Counted from the first letter of the stretch, positions 17,761-26,659 are shown. The stretch: 36,973 nt of DNA from Maribacter sp. ACAM166 (GCF_005771495.1 NZ_VAUW01000040.1:1-36973); one strand, 5' to 3'. The notes: generated by a model from the sequence alone, not told the origin. Numbers and translations: made by a program.

Positions 17761-18918
17761 ATGAGCCAAATACCCGACAAATTGCTTAAAATGCTAGCAA
17801 AACGTAAAAAAGAGAAAATTTTTCGGCAATTAAATTCCTTGAATGGTTTGATAGACTTTCTCTCAAACGACTATTTAGGTCTTGCGACAAATGAAACCTT
17901 ATTTTCTAAAACTTTTCAACTATTATTGAATGAAGGCATTGCTTCTAGTGGATCTGGGGGTTCGCGACTATTGTCGGGTAATCATAAATTATATGAGCAG
18001 TTAGAGCCCTTGTTGGCCTTGTTTTACAAGGCTAATTCAGCTCTGGTTTTTAATTCTGGCTACGATGCTAACATGGGTTTCTTCAGTTCTGTTCCCCAAC
18101 GTGGTGATTTAATTTTTTATGATGAATTTGTTCATGCCAGTATACGTGAAGGAATTCGTATGAGTAATGCCAAATCTTATAGCTTTTCGCATAATGATTT
18201 AAATAGTTTAAAGGATAAAGTTGATATAAACCTAGATAGAAACGAGAATAGCGAACGAGCTATTTATGTAGTGACTGAAAGTGTTTTTTCGATGGATGGT
18301 GATATTCCAGATTTAAAAGCCTTTGTGAACTATACCAAAGAAAATGGGTATCATCTAATTGTTGACGAGGCACATGCTGTAGGAGTATTGGGTGCAAATG
18401 GCGAAGGGCTAATTTCAGAGTTAGGCCTAGAACTAGATGTATTTGCAAGAACGGTAACTTTTGGGAAAGGTTTTGGTTGCCACGGGGCTGCAATATTAGG
18501 TTCTCAGGATTTAAGAGATTATTTAATCAATTTTGCTAAATCATTTATTTACACCACTGCTTTAACACCACATACGTTGGCGACCATAATTACGTCTCAC
18601 TCGTTTTTACAAGAATTAAGCGAAGAACCAAAAATCAAATTAAAAGAGAATATTGAGTTTTTTAAAAATCAGATACGTGCACAAAAAGTAGATCAACATT
18701 TTATTTCGAGTCATACTGCTATACAATGTTGTGTTATTCCAGGAACAAAAAAGGTGAAATTGGTTTCTAAAAAACTAATGGATAAAGGGTTTAGTATTAA
18801 GGCGATTCTGGCTCCAACAGTGCCAGAAGGACAGGAAAGACTTCGAATTTGTTTGCATAGTTTTAATTCAAAAGAAGAAATAGGATTATTAATAAAGCTG
18901 CTTTCTAGTTATATTTAG
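17761..18918 (+). CDS. bioF: 8-amino-7-oxononanoate synthase
   Basis: The 385-residue alpha-oxoamine synthase condenses pimeloyl-ACP (or -CoA) with L-alanine to make KAPA, the first ring-building step of biotin. Visible motifs: FLSNDYLGLA, GSGGSRLLSGNHKLYEQLE, FNSGYDANMGFFS, DEFVHASIREGIRMS (active-site His), VTESVFSMDGDIPDL, LIVDEAHAVGVLGANGEG (PLP-contacting Asp) and TFGKGFGCHG with the PLP lysine Lys236. It is the first gene of a tight unit with a DUF2007 gene (6-base gap) and bioD. KBL and serine palmitoyltransferase are the near relatives, but the bio neighbourhood decides. Confidence 0.93.
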   Translation: MSQIPDKLLKMLAKRKKEKIFRQLNSLNGLIDFLSNDYLGLATNETLFSKTFQLLLNEGIASSGSGGSRLLSGNHKLYEQLEPLLALFYKANSALVFNSGYDANMGFFSSVPQRGDLIFYDEFVHASIREGIRMSNAKSYSFSHNDLNSLKDKVDINLDRNENSERAIYVVTESVFSMDGDIPDLKAFVNYTKENGYHLIVDEAHAVGVLGANGEGLISELGLELDVFARTVTFGKGFGCHGAAILGSQDLRDYLINFAKSFIYTTALTPHTLATIITSHSFLQELSEEPKIKLKENIEFFKNQIRAQKVDQHFISSHTAIQCCVIPGTKKVKLVSKKLMDKGFSIKAILAPTVPEGQERLRICLHSFNSKEEIGLLIKLLSSYI

Positions 18919-18924
18919 GGATAT

Positions 18925-19308
18925 ATGGAAACCAAATTTTATCAGTTAGCCTCTTTTGAATATGTAGCAGATGTACAGATTGTAAAAGGTAAACTTGAAT
19001 CTGAAGGGATTCCGGTATTTCTTAGGGATGAAAATACTTTGAATTCAGACCCGCTTATCAGTAATGCCATTGGTGGGGTGAAGTTACAAGTCTATTCTAG
19101 AGATAAGGATAAGGCAATTGCTATTTATGATGAAATTAGGGCTTATGCTGTAGATGAAGATGGTAAGCCGAAGGTTTGCCCTAATTGTAAAGCCGAAAAA
19201 TCTGAACCTTATTATAACAGGACAGGACTTTTTTATAAACTTTTTCCATTTTTCGAGAAAAGAAAATATAAGTGCCTAAATTGTGGTATAATCACAAATA
19301 CAACGTAA
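18925..19308 (+). CDS. DUF2007 protein with C-terminal zinc ribbon
   Basis: The 127-residue protein starts with a ferredoxin-like DUF2007 domain (about 5-70: YQLASFEYVADVQIVKGKLE, GIPVFLRDENTL, GGVKLQVYSRDKDKAIAIY), a fold related to small-ligand or signalling modules. It ends with a zinc ribbon (VCPNCKAEKSEP and KCLNCGII, two CxxC pairs). It lies between bioF and bioD with six-base gaps on both sides, so it is co-transcribed with biotin genes. A role in biotin synthesis is not established; it may simply be a passenger. Confidence 0.8.
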   Translation: METKFYQLASFEYVADVQIVKGKLESEGIPVFLRDENTLNSDPLISNAIGGVKLQVYSRDKDKAIAIYDEIRAYAVDEDGKPKVCPNCKAEKSEPYYNRTGLFYKLFPFFEKRKYKCLNCGIITNTT

Positions 19309-19314
19309 AACGAA

Positions 19315-19932
19315 ATGCAAAAGATTTTTGTAACAGGTATTTCTACAGGGGTTGGGAAAACTATCGCTTCAGCCATTTTCACAGAGGCACTAAAGGCAGA
19401 TTATTGGAAGCCGGTTCAGGCAGGCGACTTGGATAATTCAGATACAGATAGGGTGAGAAACCTTATTTCGAATGATAAAACTAAATTTCACCCTTGCAGT
19501 TACGAATTAAAATCTCCAATGAGTCCGCATGCTGCAGCAGAAATTGATGGTATTCGTATAGATAGGTTTCATATTAATGAGCCCAAAACAGATAATAATC
19601 TAGTAATTGAAGGCTCTGGTGGTATTTTGGTTCCTTTGAATGAAGAGGATACCATGTTTGATATAATTATGCCAGATTATAAAGTAGTGGTGGTGTCAAG
19701 AAATTATTTAGGTAGTATCAATCATTCCTTATTAACTATAAATTGGTTGCAGAAAAAAGGATATGAAGTTTCGGTATTGTTTAGCGGTGATGTTAACCCA
19801 CATTCAGAAAATATTATTCTTCATAAAACAGGAGTATCACTTTTGGGTAGAATTGAAGAAGAAGAAAAATTTGATAAAGCAGTGATTAAAAAATATGCCG
19901 ATAAGTTTGAAGGGATATTGAAATCACTCTAA
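19315..19932 (+). CDS. bioD: Dethiobiotin synthetase
   Basis: The 205-residue P-loop enzyme makes dethiobiotin from DAPA, CO2 and ATP. The Walker A is GISTGVGKT at residues 8-16, followed by the DAPA-binding YWKPVQAGDLDNSDTDRV segment, SPMSPHAAAEIDG and the GSGGILVPL loop. It closes the bioF-DUF2007-bioD unit. Its last nine bases overlap the converging glycosyltransferase gene, so both stop codons lie within 19924-19932. Confidence 0.95.
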   Translation: MQKIFVTGISTGVGKTIASAIFTEALKADYWKPVQAGDLDNSDTDRVRNLISNDKTKFHPCSYELKSPMSPHAAAEIDGIRIDRFHINEPKTDNNLVIEGSGGILVPLNEEDTMFDIIMPDYKVVVVSRNYLGSINHSLLTINWLQKKGYEVSVLFSGDVNPHSENIILHKTGVSLLGRIEEEEKFDKAVIKKYADKFEGILKSL

Positions 19933-21408
19933 ACGTTGTAATATGTCTGCATTTTCAACAGTTGCGAAGTTGCTATAATGTTTGGATAAATAGGCATCTA
20001 TATATTCGTTTTCCTCAAGTTCCTTTTTATCTAAAATTCGTCTGCCTTTTCTTACCACGACAGTTTTTGGTTGTAACTCTTCCATAATAAATTTCAATTC
20101 TTCCAACGAGTTTTTTCTGGGATTATCATAGAAAGGAAAAAGCTCATCCCTACATATGTTGCTAGGGTGTGTAGCTGCAATAGTTGGTGGTAAGGTGTCT
20201 AGATTCCAATAGCTAATATGGTATTCAAAAAACAATATGTTTTCGGTTTCTAGATGGTTGTCCTTTATGTATTTGGGAACCGAAAATCCTTCTCCGTTAA
20301 AAAAAGTATGGTGTTGATATTTGTTCTTAAGAATATTCGCATATTCCAAATAACTTTCCGCAGGTAGTAATAATATAAGGAAAGCTAAATAGTTAGGAAC
20401 TTTTGGCTTGTATCTTATCGTTAGTTTATAGACAACCAGTCCGAACAAAATCAGTAACATGGGGTGCAATTGTATTAAGTAATGCCCATTAATCCTTCCG
20501 CCTTTAATAAAAGAAACTAACACCCCAAAAATGGCGACTAATAGTATTTGTACGGATCTATTCTTAAAATCAAGATACCTGCTTTTGTACCCGTATAGTA
20601 GAAAAAGTCCAGTAATTATAAATATAGGAGCTAATTTAAATATGGAATACCGTCTTGCTTCGGTATATTCTAAAGGCGCAAGAACCACAGATTCCCACCA
20701 AATAAGTGTTTGGTTGTTCAAGTAATAAGGCGCAATTGTAGTAATAATAACCGTCAAAACCCCTACCGAAAATAGCACTACCTGTAATAGATTGATTTCT
20801 CTTTTAGTAAAGCATAGCTCGTATAAAAAAAAGAGGCCTATGAAAAATATAGGAAAGGCCATGTTCAGTTTTACCATTACCGTAATACCCATTAATAAGC
20901 CCGACAGAAAAATCCAACCGAGGGACTTTTTGGTGATTAAAAGGTACAATGCGGCAACGAAAAAGGCGATGCAAATATGTTCTGACATCACACCTTGTAG
21001 ACTACCAAACAGGCTTAATAGAAAAACACAAAAGACCCCAACAAGTAAAGAAGCCTTTCTTGGCATCTTAGTGAATGCTATTTTATACGTAAAATAAGCT
21101 GTGAATGCTACTAAAACTACGCCCCCAACTCTAATGGCGATAAAGCTCTTTCCGAATACAGTTATAATGGCAGCGAAAAAGGCAAAAGTTAAAGGTGGTT
21201 TTAGATCCCACAATTGGGTATAAGGTAAAAAACCATCTGCCCATGATTGTCCCAAAAGGATAAAGGTGCTTTCGTCACGATCAATATAATCTCGAAAGAA
21301 GAAAGGGAATCGTATGAAAAAAGTAATAAGACTAAGGATAAGGAATACCGACCCATCTTTAATTTCAGAAAAATTAAAAATTGCTTTTTTCTTTCTTTCT
21401 AAGGGCAT
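19924..21408 (-). CDS. GT-C type membrane glycosyltransferase (PMT_2 / ArnT-like)
   Basis: The 494-residue protein has about ten to twelve predicted membrane helices. The first outside loop carries FRDYIDRDESTFILLGQSWA, the acidic catalytic-type motif of GT-C/PMT_2 enzymes, then PYTQLWDLKPPLTFAF. A soluble C-terminal part of about 110 residues follows. Such enzymes move a sugar from a lipid-phosphate carrier to a lipid or protein on the periplasmic side. The gene is inserted between bioD and bioA on the opposite strand and probably has nothing to do with biotin. The substrate is unknown. The final bases overlap bioD tail to tail. Confidence 0.75.
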   Translation of the reverse strand: MPLERKKKAIFNFSEIKDGSVFLILSLITFFIRFPFFFRDYIDRDESTFILLGQSWADGFLPYTQLWDLKPPLTFAFFAAIITVFGKSFIAIRVGGVVLVAFTAYFTYKIAFTKMPRKASLLVGVFCVFLLSLFGSLQGVMSEHICIAFFVAALYLLITKKSLGWIFLSGLLMGITVMVKLNMAFPIFFIGLFFLYELCFTKREINLLQVVLFSVGVLTVIITTIAPYYLNNQTLIWWESVVLAPLEYTEARRYSIFKLAPIFIITGLFLLYGYKSRYLDFKNRSVQILLVAIFGVLVSFIKGGRINGHYLIQLHPMLLILFGLVVYKLTIRYKPKVPNYLAFLILLLPAESYLEYANILKNKYQHHTFFNGEGFSVPKYIKDNHLETENILFFEYHISYWNLDTLPPTIAATHPSNICRDELFPFYDNPRKNSLEELKFIMEELQPKTVVVRKGRRILDKKELEENEYIDAYLSKHYSNFATVENADILQRLE

Positions 21409-21471
21409 CTCTTTTCTGCAGTTTATTTTCCGATCTTTGCAAGATAGATAAAATGATGAATTTTAAATTCT

Positions 21472-22746
21472 ATGACCGTGGAAAATCTATCTACTCGAGA
21501 TAAAAAACACTTATGGCATCCGCTAACCCAGCATAAGTTAAACAAAAGGCAATTGGCTATCATTAAAGCAAAGGACGCCTTGTTATATGATGAGGACGAA
21601 AAAGAATATATAGATGGAATAGCTTCATGGTATACCGTTATGTATGGTCATTGTAATGAATATATTGTTGCGGCAATGACTAAGCAAATGAACAAGTTAG
21701 ATTTTGTGATGTTCAGCGGTTTAACACATGAGCCAGCTATTGAATTATCTGAAAAATTAATGGAGCTTTTACCTAATAATCAGGCAAAGATTTTTTTTAA
21801 TGATAATGGTTCGACTGCCATTGAAGCAGCGATTAAAATGGCATTGCAATATTATCATAACCATGGAGAAAAAAGGGATACCCTCATTGCTTTTGATGAT
21901 GGTTTTCATGGAGATACCTTTGGTGCAATGAGCGCATCTGGTCTTTCTTCCTATAACGGTCCCTTTGAGGATTTCTTATTGAAGGTTGAGCGTATTCCCA
22001 CCCCACAGAAAGATAATATTGATGAGGTTAAGAACAGACTAGCTCTTGTTCTTCAGGAAAATAAATGTGCGGGGTTCATTTTTGAACCATTGGTGCAAGG
22101 TGCAGCAGGCATGAAATTTCATTCTGCCAAAGGTCTTGATGCGTTAGTAGACCTTTGCCACGATAATGATGTTTTGTGTATTGCAGATGAAGTAATGACT
22201 GGTTTCGGCAAAACAGGAAAGAATTTTGCTTCAGACTATCTTAAAAACAAACCTGATATTATCTGCCTAAGTAAAGCGCTTACGGCCGGTATGTTCCCAC
22301 TGAGTATAACAAGTTGTTCTCAAGCTGTATATGATCGGTTTTTAAGTGATGAGGTACATAAAGGTTTTTTCCATGCACATACGTTTAGTGCACATCCGCT
22401 TGGTTGTGCCGCAGCAATAGCGGGAATCGAATTGTTAAATTCTCCAGAGATTCTAGAAAGAAGAACGTATATTGAAAGTGCACATGTATCTTATGCAACA
22501 ATAATAAAAACGCATAAAAATGTAAGTCAGACTAGGGTTTTGGGGGTTATACTTGCCATAGATTTAAATGTAAAAATGGAACGCTATGGAAATTTGCGGG
22601 ACAAATTATATGACTTTTTCATAGAAAGTGGTGTGTTGTTAAGGCCACTTGGAAATACAATTTATGTGCTTCCGCCATACGTGATTACTACTGCGCAACT
22701 TCAAAAAATTTATGATACTATCACTGCCGCATTGGAAACTATTTAG
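21472..22746 (+). CDS. bioA: Adenosylmethionine-8-amino-7-oxononanoate aminotransferase
   Basis: The 424-residue class III PLP aminotransferase converts KAPA to DAPA with SAM as amino donor. Evidence: KKHLWHPLTQH near the N-terminus (the HPxxQ signature of BioA), IDGIASWYTVMYGH with the substrate-site tyrosine pair, FNDNGSTAIEAAIKMA, FDDGFHGDTFGAMSASG, ADEVMTGFGKTGK (Walker-like PLP Asp) and CLSKALTAG with Lys268 as the PLP lysine. An imperfect -7 box GATCTTTG lies at 21432-21439. The ketosynthase gene starts eight bases after its stop. Confidence 0.95.
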   Translation: MTVENLSTRDKKHLWHPLTQHKLNKRQLAIIKAKDALLYDEDEKEYIDGIASWYTVMYGHCNEYIVAAMTKQMNKLDFVMFSGLTHEPAIELSEKLMELLPNNQAKIFFNDNGSTAIEAAIKMALQYYHNHGEKRDTLIAFDDGFHGDTFGAMSASGLSSYNGPFEDFLLKVERIPTPQKDNIDEVKNRLALVLQENKCAGFIFEPLVQGAAGMKFHSAKGLDALVDLCHDNDVLCIADEVMTGFGKTGKNFASDYLKNKPDIICLSKALTAGMFPLSITSCSQAVYDRFLSDEVHKGFFHAHTFSAHPLGCAAAIAGIELLNSPEILERRTYIESAHVSYATIIKTHKNVSQTRVLGVILAIDLNVKMERYGNLRDKLYDFFIESGVLLRPLGNTIYVLPPYVITTAQLQKIYDTITAALETI

Positions 22747-22754
22747 ACTAGAAT

Positions 22755-23969
22755 TTGAAAGAGAAAATATCCATAACTGCCATTGCTTCCCTTTCACCAT
22801 TGGGTAGTACTTTAGAAGAGACTTGGGAGGCTTATCATAATAATGAACATTACTTTTCTTTGGAGGAAAGAAACGGTTCTATATCTTGGGTTGCACCATT
22901 GGCTCAATCAGGAAGGTCTCTTGTAGATGAGCTGCGTTTATCTGATAGTAAATACAAGAAATTAGATGATAGTGTTCTTTATGCTATGGTGGCTTCAAGA
23001 ATGGCAGTTGCAAATTCTGGTTGGCAAATTGATTCTGAATTTGGAATCAATTTAGGTTCTTCTAGAGGCGCTACAAAGTTATTCGAACAATACCATAGAG
23101 CGTATTTGGAAACAGGTTTAGCATCCACCCTAAGCTCGCCAACCACTACGTTGGGTAACATTTCTTCATGGGTGTCTCACGATTTAGGAGCGAATGGTCC
23201 AGAGATATCCCATTCCATTACCTGTTCGACAGGCTTACATGCTGTATTGAATGGCGTTGCGTGGATTAATAGTGGCATGGCCAATAAATTTTTGGTGGGT
23301 GCAAGTGAAGCTCCTTTGACTGATTTCACCATCGCTCAAATGAAGGCATTGAAGATTTATGCAAAAGCTGAAGAAGTTGATTCAGCATCGGTAGCTGAGC
23401 CTTTCGATAACCCTCAAGACAGGTTCCGCCGAAGCTACCCTTGCCAAGCATTGTTTTTGAAAAAAGAGCAGAATAGTATGATTTTAGGCGAAGCTGCATC
23501 GGTTGCGTGCTTAGAAAGAGGGATTTCAAAAAATGCCTTGGCTATTATAGAAGGAGTTGGATATGCAACTGAAATTTTAAGACATAACACATCTATTTCT
23601 GCGAATGCAGTTTGTTTTCAAAAATCGATGAAAATGGCATTGGGGAATTTAGACGGTGAAGAGGTTGATGTGATAGTGATGCATGCTCCAGGAACTATAA
23701 AAGGTGATTTGTCAGAATATAATGCGATTCAAAAAGTTTTCGGTAGTAAAGTTCCTTTTTTGACAACAAATAAATGGAAACTAGGACATACATTCGCTAC
23801 CTCTGGTATGCTCAATCTAGAGATGGCCATATTAATGCTACAATATAATGAGTTAATTTCGGTGCCTTATTTAATGAATAATTCAGATATAAAAGAGGTG
23901 AGAAAAGTGATGGTAAATGCTGTTGGTTTTGGTGGCAATGCAGTAAGTCTATTAATTAGTATGAATTAA
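22755..23969 (+). CDS. FabF-like beta-ketoacyl synthase in the biotin cluster
   Basis: The 404-residue thiolase-fold condensing enzyme has Cys157 (SITCSTGLHAVL), His310 (MHAPGTIKGD) and His345 (KWKLGHTFATSG), the full Cys-His-His triad of KAS I/II. The start is a TTG (22755), giving KEKISITAIASLSPLG, which fits the family N-terminus; no in-frame ATG is near. Length matches FabF (about 410). It lies eight bases after bioA and ends in a terminator, so it is a bioA partner. No bioC, bioH, bioG or bioZ is in the window; this enzyme could extend the acyl chain toward the pimeloyl group. That role is inferred from position only; a general fatty-acid or aryl-polyene role is the alternative. Confidence 0.85.
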   Translation: MKEKISITAIASLSPLGSTLEETWEAYHNNEHYFSLEERNGSISWVAPLAQSGRSLVDELRLSDSKYKKLDDSVLYAMVASRMAVANSGWQIDSEFGINLGSSRGATKLFEQYHRAYLETGLASTLSSPTTTLGNISSWVSHDLGANGPEISHSITCSTGLHAVLNGVAWINSGMANKFLVGASEAPLTDFTIAQMKALKIYAKAEEVDSASVAEPFDNPQDRFRRSYPCQALFLKKEQNSMILGEAASVACLERGISKNALAIIEGVGYATEILRHNTSISANAVCFQKSMKMALGNLDGEEVDVIVMHAPGTIKGDLSEYNAIQKVFGSKVPFLTTNKWKLGHTFATSGMLNLEMAILMLQYNELISVPYLMNNSDIKEVRKVMVNAVGFGGNAVSLLISMN

Positions 23970-23987
23970 TAGACTTACTTTATTTTG
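23942..23987 (+). terminator. Terminator embedding the ketosynthase stop codon
   Basis: AGTAAGTCTATTAATT (23942-23957) pairs perfectly over 16 bases with AATTAATAGACTTACT (23964-23979) around a six-base loop, followed by a T-rich tract. The TAA stop of the ketosynthase (23967-23969) is inside the right arm. It separates bioA-KS from bioB. Confidence 0.75.
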
Positions 23988-24073
23988 TACTGGATTTAAT
24001 CTAGCTCATGGTTTTAATATATCTTATTTCAGATTTTAAAACGAAGCAATTATATTTTCTATTCTAATTCAGT

Positions 24074-24081
24074 TATTTTTG
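24074..24081 (+). promoter_or_regulatory. -7 box TATTTTTG of the bioB promoter
   Basis: A perfect TAnnTTTG match 25 bases before the bioB ATG and about 95 bases after the preceding terminator, supporting separate transcription of bioB. Confidence 0.5.
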
Positions 24082-24106
24082 AACCTTGGTAACAACCTAA
24101 GATTAT

Positions 24107-25201
24107 ATGAGCGAAGCAAGACACAACTGGTCCAAAGAGGAAATCCTAGAAATTTACAATAAACCTTTGATGGAGCTGCTATATGAAGCAGCAACCATAC
24201 ATAGGAAGAATCATGACCCTAATACGGTTCAAGTTTCTACGTTACTTTCAATAAAAACAGGTGGTTGTCCAGAAGATTGTGGTTATTGCCCACAAGCAGC
24301 GCGTTATCATACAGATATAGAAGGCAATGATCTTATGGCTGTTTCTCATGTTAAGGCTCAAGCACTTCGAGCAAAGGCATCAGGAAGCTCTAGGGTTTGT
24401 ATGGGTGCCGCATGGAGGAATGTTAAGGATGGTCCTGAATTTGACCAAGTCTTAGAAATGGTTCGTACCATTAATAAGCTCGAGATGGAGGTGTGTTGTA
24501 CCTTGGGCATGATTACCGAGAATCAAGCAAAGCGTTTGGCTGAAGCCGGACTTTACGCATATAACCATAACTTAGATACTTCTGAGGATTATTATAAAGA
24601 CGTTATTTCTACACGTGCATTTAAAGACCGCTTAAATACTATAGAAAATGTTCGTAAAAGTAATGTGACCGTTTGTAGCGGTGGTATTATTGGTATGGGA
24701 GAAGAATTAGAAGATAGAGCAGGTATGTTGGTGGCGTTAACTTCTTTAAACCCACAACCAGAGTCTGTTCCCATTAATGCCCTTGTTGCTGTTGAAGGAA
24801 CACCAATGGAAGATATAGAACCTATTTCTATCTGGGAAATGATACGGATGGTGGCCACTACAAGAATAGTGATGCCCGAGACCCAAGTACGTTTATCTGC
24901 AGGGCGTACCGAAATGAGTAGAGAAGGACAGGCGATGTGTTTCTTTGCTGGTGCAAATTCAATTTTTGCTGGTGATAAATTATTGACCACTCCAAATCCA
25001 GATGTGAATGATGATATGGAAATGTTCAAGATGTTAGGGTTGAATCCTCAAAAACCATTTACAAAGGTAACTCAGCCAAAAACGGTAGAGGCTTCAGATT
25101 CATTAGTACAACCATTGGGTGAAAAACCTAAATGGTCTCGACCAGGGCATTCTATAGAGCGAAATGAATCGGCGAAGCAAAAGGCTAAAATCATAGACTA
25201 A
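24107..25201 (+). CDS. bioB: Biotin synthase
   Basis: The 364-residue radical-SAM enzyme inserts sulfur into dethiobiotin. The [4Fe-4S] motif is CxxxCxxC at Cys54, Cys58 and Cys61 (GGCPEDCGYCPQA). The second cluster region includes SSRVCMGAAWR and EVCCTLGMI, plus YNHNLDTSEDYY, TVCSGGIIGMGE and the late RLSAGR arginine of the [2Fe-2S] site. Slightly longer than E. coli BioB (346). It has its own apparent promoter rather than following the ketosynthase transcript. Confidence 0.97.
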   Translation: MSEARHNWSKEEILEIYNKPLMELLYEAATIHRKNHDPNTVQVSTLLSIKTGGCPEDCGYCPQAARYHTDIEGNDLMAVSHVKAQALRAKASGSSRVCMGAAWRNVKDGPEFDQVLEMVRTINKLEMEVCCTLGMITENQAKRLAEAGLYAYNHNLDTSEDYYKDVISTRAFKDRLNTIENVRKSNVTVCSGGIIGMGEELEDRAGMLVALTSLNPQPESVPINALVAVEGTPMEDIEPISIWEMIRMVATTRIVMPETQVRLSAGRTEMSREGQAMCFFAGANSIFAGDKLLTTPNPDVNDDMEMFKMLGLNPQKPFTKVTQPKTVEASDSLVQPLGEKPKWSRPGHSIERNESAKQKAKIID

Positions 25202-25246
25202 TACTACATTAATACATTTTTAAGAAATTATTTTCTAATCGTTAAG

Positions 25247-25254
25247 TACCTTTG
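25247..25254 (+). promoter_or_regulatory. -7 box TACCTTTG before the cupin-like gene
   Basis: A perfect TAnnTTTG match 24 bases before the TTG start at 25278. Confidence 0.45.
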
Positions 25255-25277
25255 GTTTTCCTAAAAACCATGCGTAA

Positions 25278-26150
25278 TTGAAGTTAGCAGATATCCCACG
25301 TGTAAGTCATATTACCAAGGAAGACTTTCTTAAGTACTACTTTAAGCCACAAAAGCCTGTTGTGTTAGAAAGGGCTATTGAAGATTGGCCTGCTTTTGAA
25401 AAGTGGAATCTTGCTTATATAAAAAGTGTAGCGGGAGAAAAAACGGTTCCTTTGTATGATAACCGGCCTGTGCAGCATAAAGATGGTTTTAATGAGCCAC
25501 ATGCCAAAATGAAGATGGCAAATTATGTTGATTTATTGAAAAGAGAACCAACTAAATATCGAATATTTCTTTGGAATATACTGAAAGAAGTTCCAGAACT
25601 ACAAAAAGACTATTCTTTTCCCGATTTTGGATTGAGATTATTGAAGGGGCTGCCCATGTTGTTTTTCGGTGGTCAAGATTCACACACTTTTATGCATTAC
25701 GATATTGATTTTGCCAACATATTTCACTTTCATTTTGATGGAGAAAAGGAAGTTGTTCTCTTTCCTCAATCGGAAACAAAAAATCTCTATAAAGTTCCAC
25801 ATTCATTAATCACGCATGAAAGTATAGATTTTTCTAACCCCGATTATGCTAAATGGCCAGCATTGAAAAGAGCTGAGGGTTTTAAAACCACACTTTGTCA
25901 TGGAGAAGTTTTATATATGCCAGAAGGTTATTGGCATTACATGAAATATAATTCCCCCGGTTTTTCAATGAGTCTGCGTGCTATTGCTCGAAACCCTGTT
26001 AATATATCGAAAGCACTTTATAATGTTTTGATAATGCGTTATTACGATGTGTTGATGCGAAAATTAAAGGGTCAAAAATGGATAGATACAAAGAATAAAA
26101 AGGCAATTTCTAGAACCAATCAGAAATTAGGTCTATTCATTAAAACCTAG
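25278..26150 (+). CDS. JmjC-like cupin (cupin_8) Fe(II)/2-oxoglutarate oxygenase
   Basis: The 290-residue protein has the cupin_8/JmjC pattern. An N-terminal FLKYYFKPQKPVVLERAIED segment is followed by a double-stranded beta-helix with the metal triad: HxD in FMHYDIDFANIFHFHF and the distal His in YMPEGYWHYMKY. Such enzymes hydroxylate proteins or small molecules using Fe(II), oxygen and 2-oxoglutarate, in the cytoplasm. The start is TTG 25278; the ATG at 25270 stops after three codons. Family members in Bacteroidota often begin with the same KLxDIPRV. Its stop is seven bases from the converging recX stop. The substrate is unknown. Confidence 0.82.
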   Translation: MKLADIPRVSHITKEDFLKYYFKPQKPVVLERAIEDWPAFEKWNLAYIKSVAGEKTVPLYDNRPVQHKDGFNEPHAKMKMANYVDLLKREPTKYRIFLWNILKEVPELQKDYSFPDFGLRLLKGLPMLFFGGQDSHTFMHYDIDFANIFHFHFDGEKEVVLFPQSETKNLYKVPHSLITHESIDFSNPDYAKWPALKRAEGFKTTLCHGEVLYMPEGYWHYMKYNSPGFSMSLRAIARNPVNISKALYNVLIMRYYDVLMRKLKGQKWIDTKNKKAISRTNQKLGLFIKT

Positions 26151-26157
26151 GTACAAA

Positions 26158-26643
26158 TCATTTTATAAGTTCTTTTAGTTTTTCGTAAACCAAGTGACTT
26201 TCCCATCCTCTATAGAGTAAATAATCGGCCAGTTTTTTCTTTCGCTTTTGAATATTAGGTTCAGACAATTGTTGGAGCCTTTTATTTGCTAAGATGTCTA
26301 AGGTGTTTAGGTACTCATTAGGGTCGATTTCTTTTAGAGCACTTGTGATGTTGTATCTTGAAATGTTACGGTACTTGAGTTCATTGACAATTCTATTTTT
26401 CCCCCACTTTTTGATATTGAATTTCCCTCTAGCAAAACTTTTTGAGAAGCGTTCTTCGTTCAAAAACCTATCTTGAATGAGTTGGCCAATAATCGTGTCA
26501 ATGGCTAATGGGATCATACCCATACCCCTCAGTTTACTAATCACCTCTTTATGACAACGATCTTGATAGACACAGTAGTTTTCTATTTTTTTTGTGGCTT
26601 CTTGAACGGTGTAGCCTTTGGTTTTTTCAGTCATACTTCCCAA
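26158..26643 (-). CDS. recX: RecX-family RecA regulator
   Basis: The 161-residue all-helical protein has RecX three-helix repeats: YTVQEATKKIENYCVYQDRC, KLRGMGM, IIGQLIQDRFLNEERFSKSFAR, KWGKNRIVNELKYRNIS, and YLLYRGWESHLVYEKLKEL at the end. RecX binds RecA filaments and modulates recombination and SOS. An internal ATG four codons in (26634) is an alternative start. recA is not nearby. The gene converges with the cupin gene and is separated from the RNase G gene by that gene's terminator. Confidence 0.9.
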   Translation of the reverse strand: MGSMTEKTKGYTVQEATKKIENYCVYQDRCHKEVISKLRGMGMIPLAIDTIIGQLIQDRFLNEERFSKSFARGKFNIKKWGKNRIVNELKYRNISRYNITSALKEIDPNEYLNTLDILANKRLQQLSEPNIQKRKKKLADYLLYRGWESHLVYEKLKELIK

Positions 26644-26659
26644 AAATACTAAACAAAAA

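Noticed and set aside
24592..25029. 145-codon minus-strand frame inside bioB
   Set aside because: Opposite an unmistakable radical-SAM gene with all catalytic cysteines; no independent evidence.
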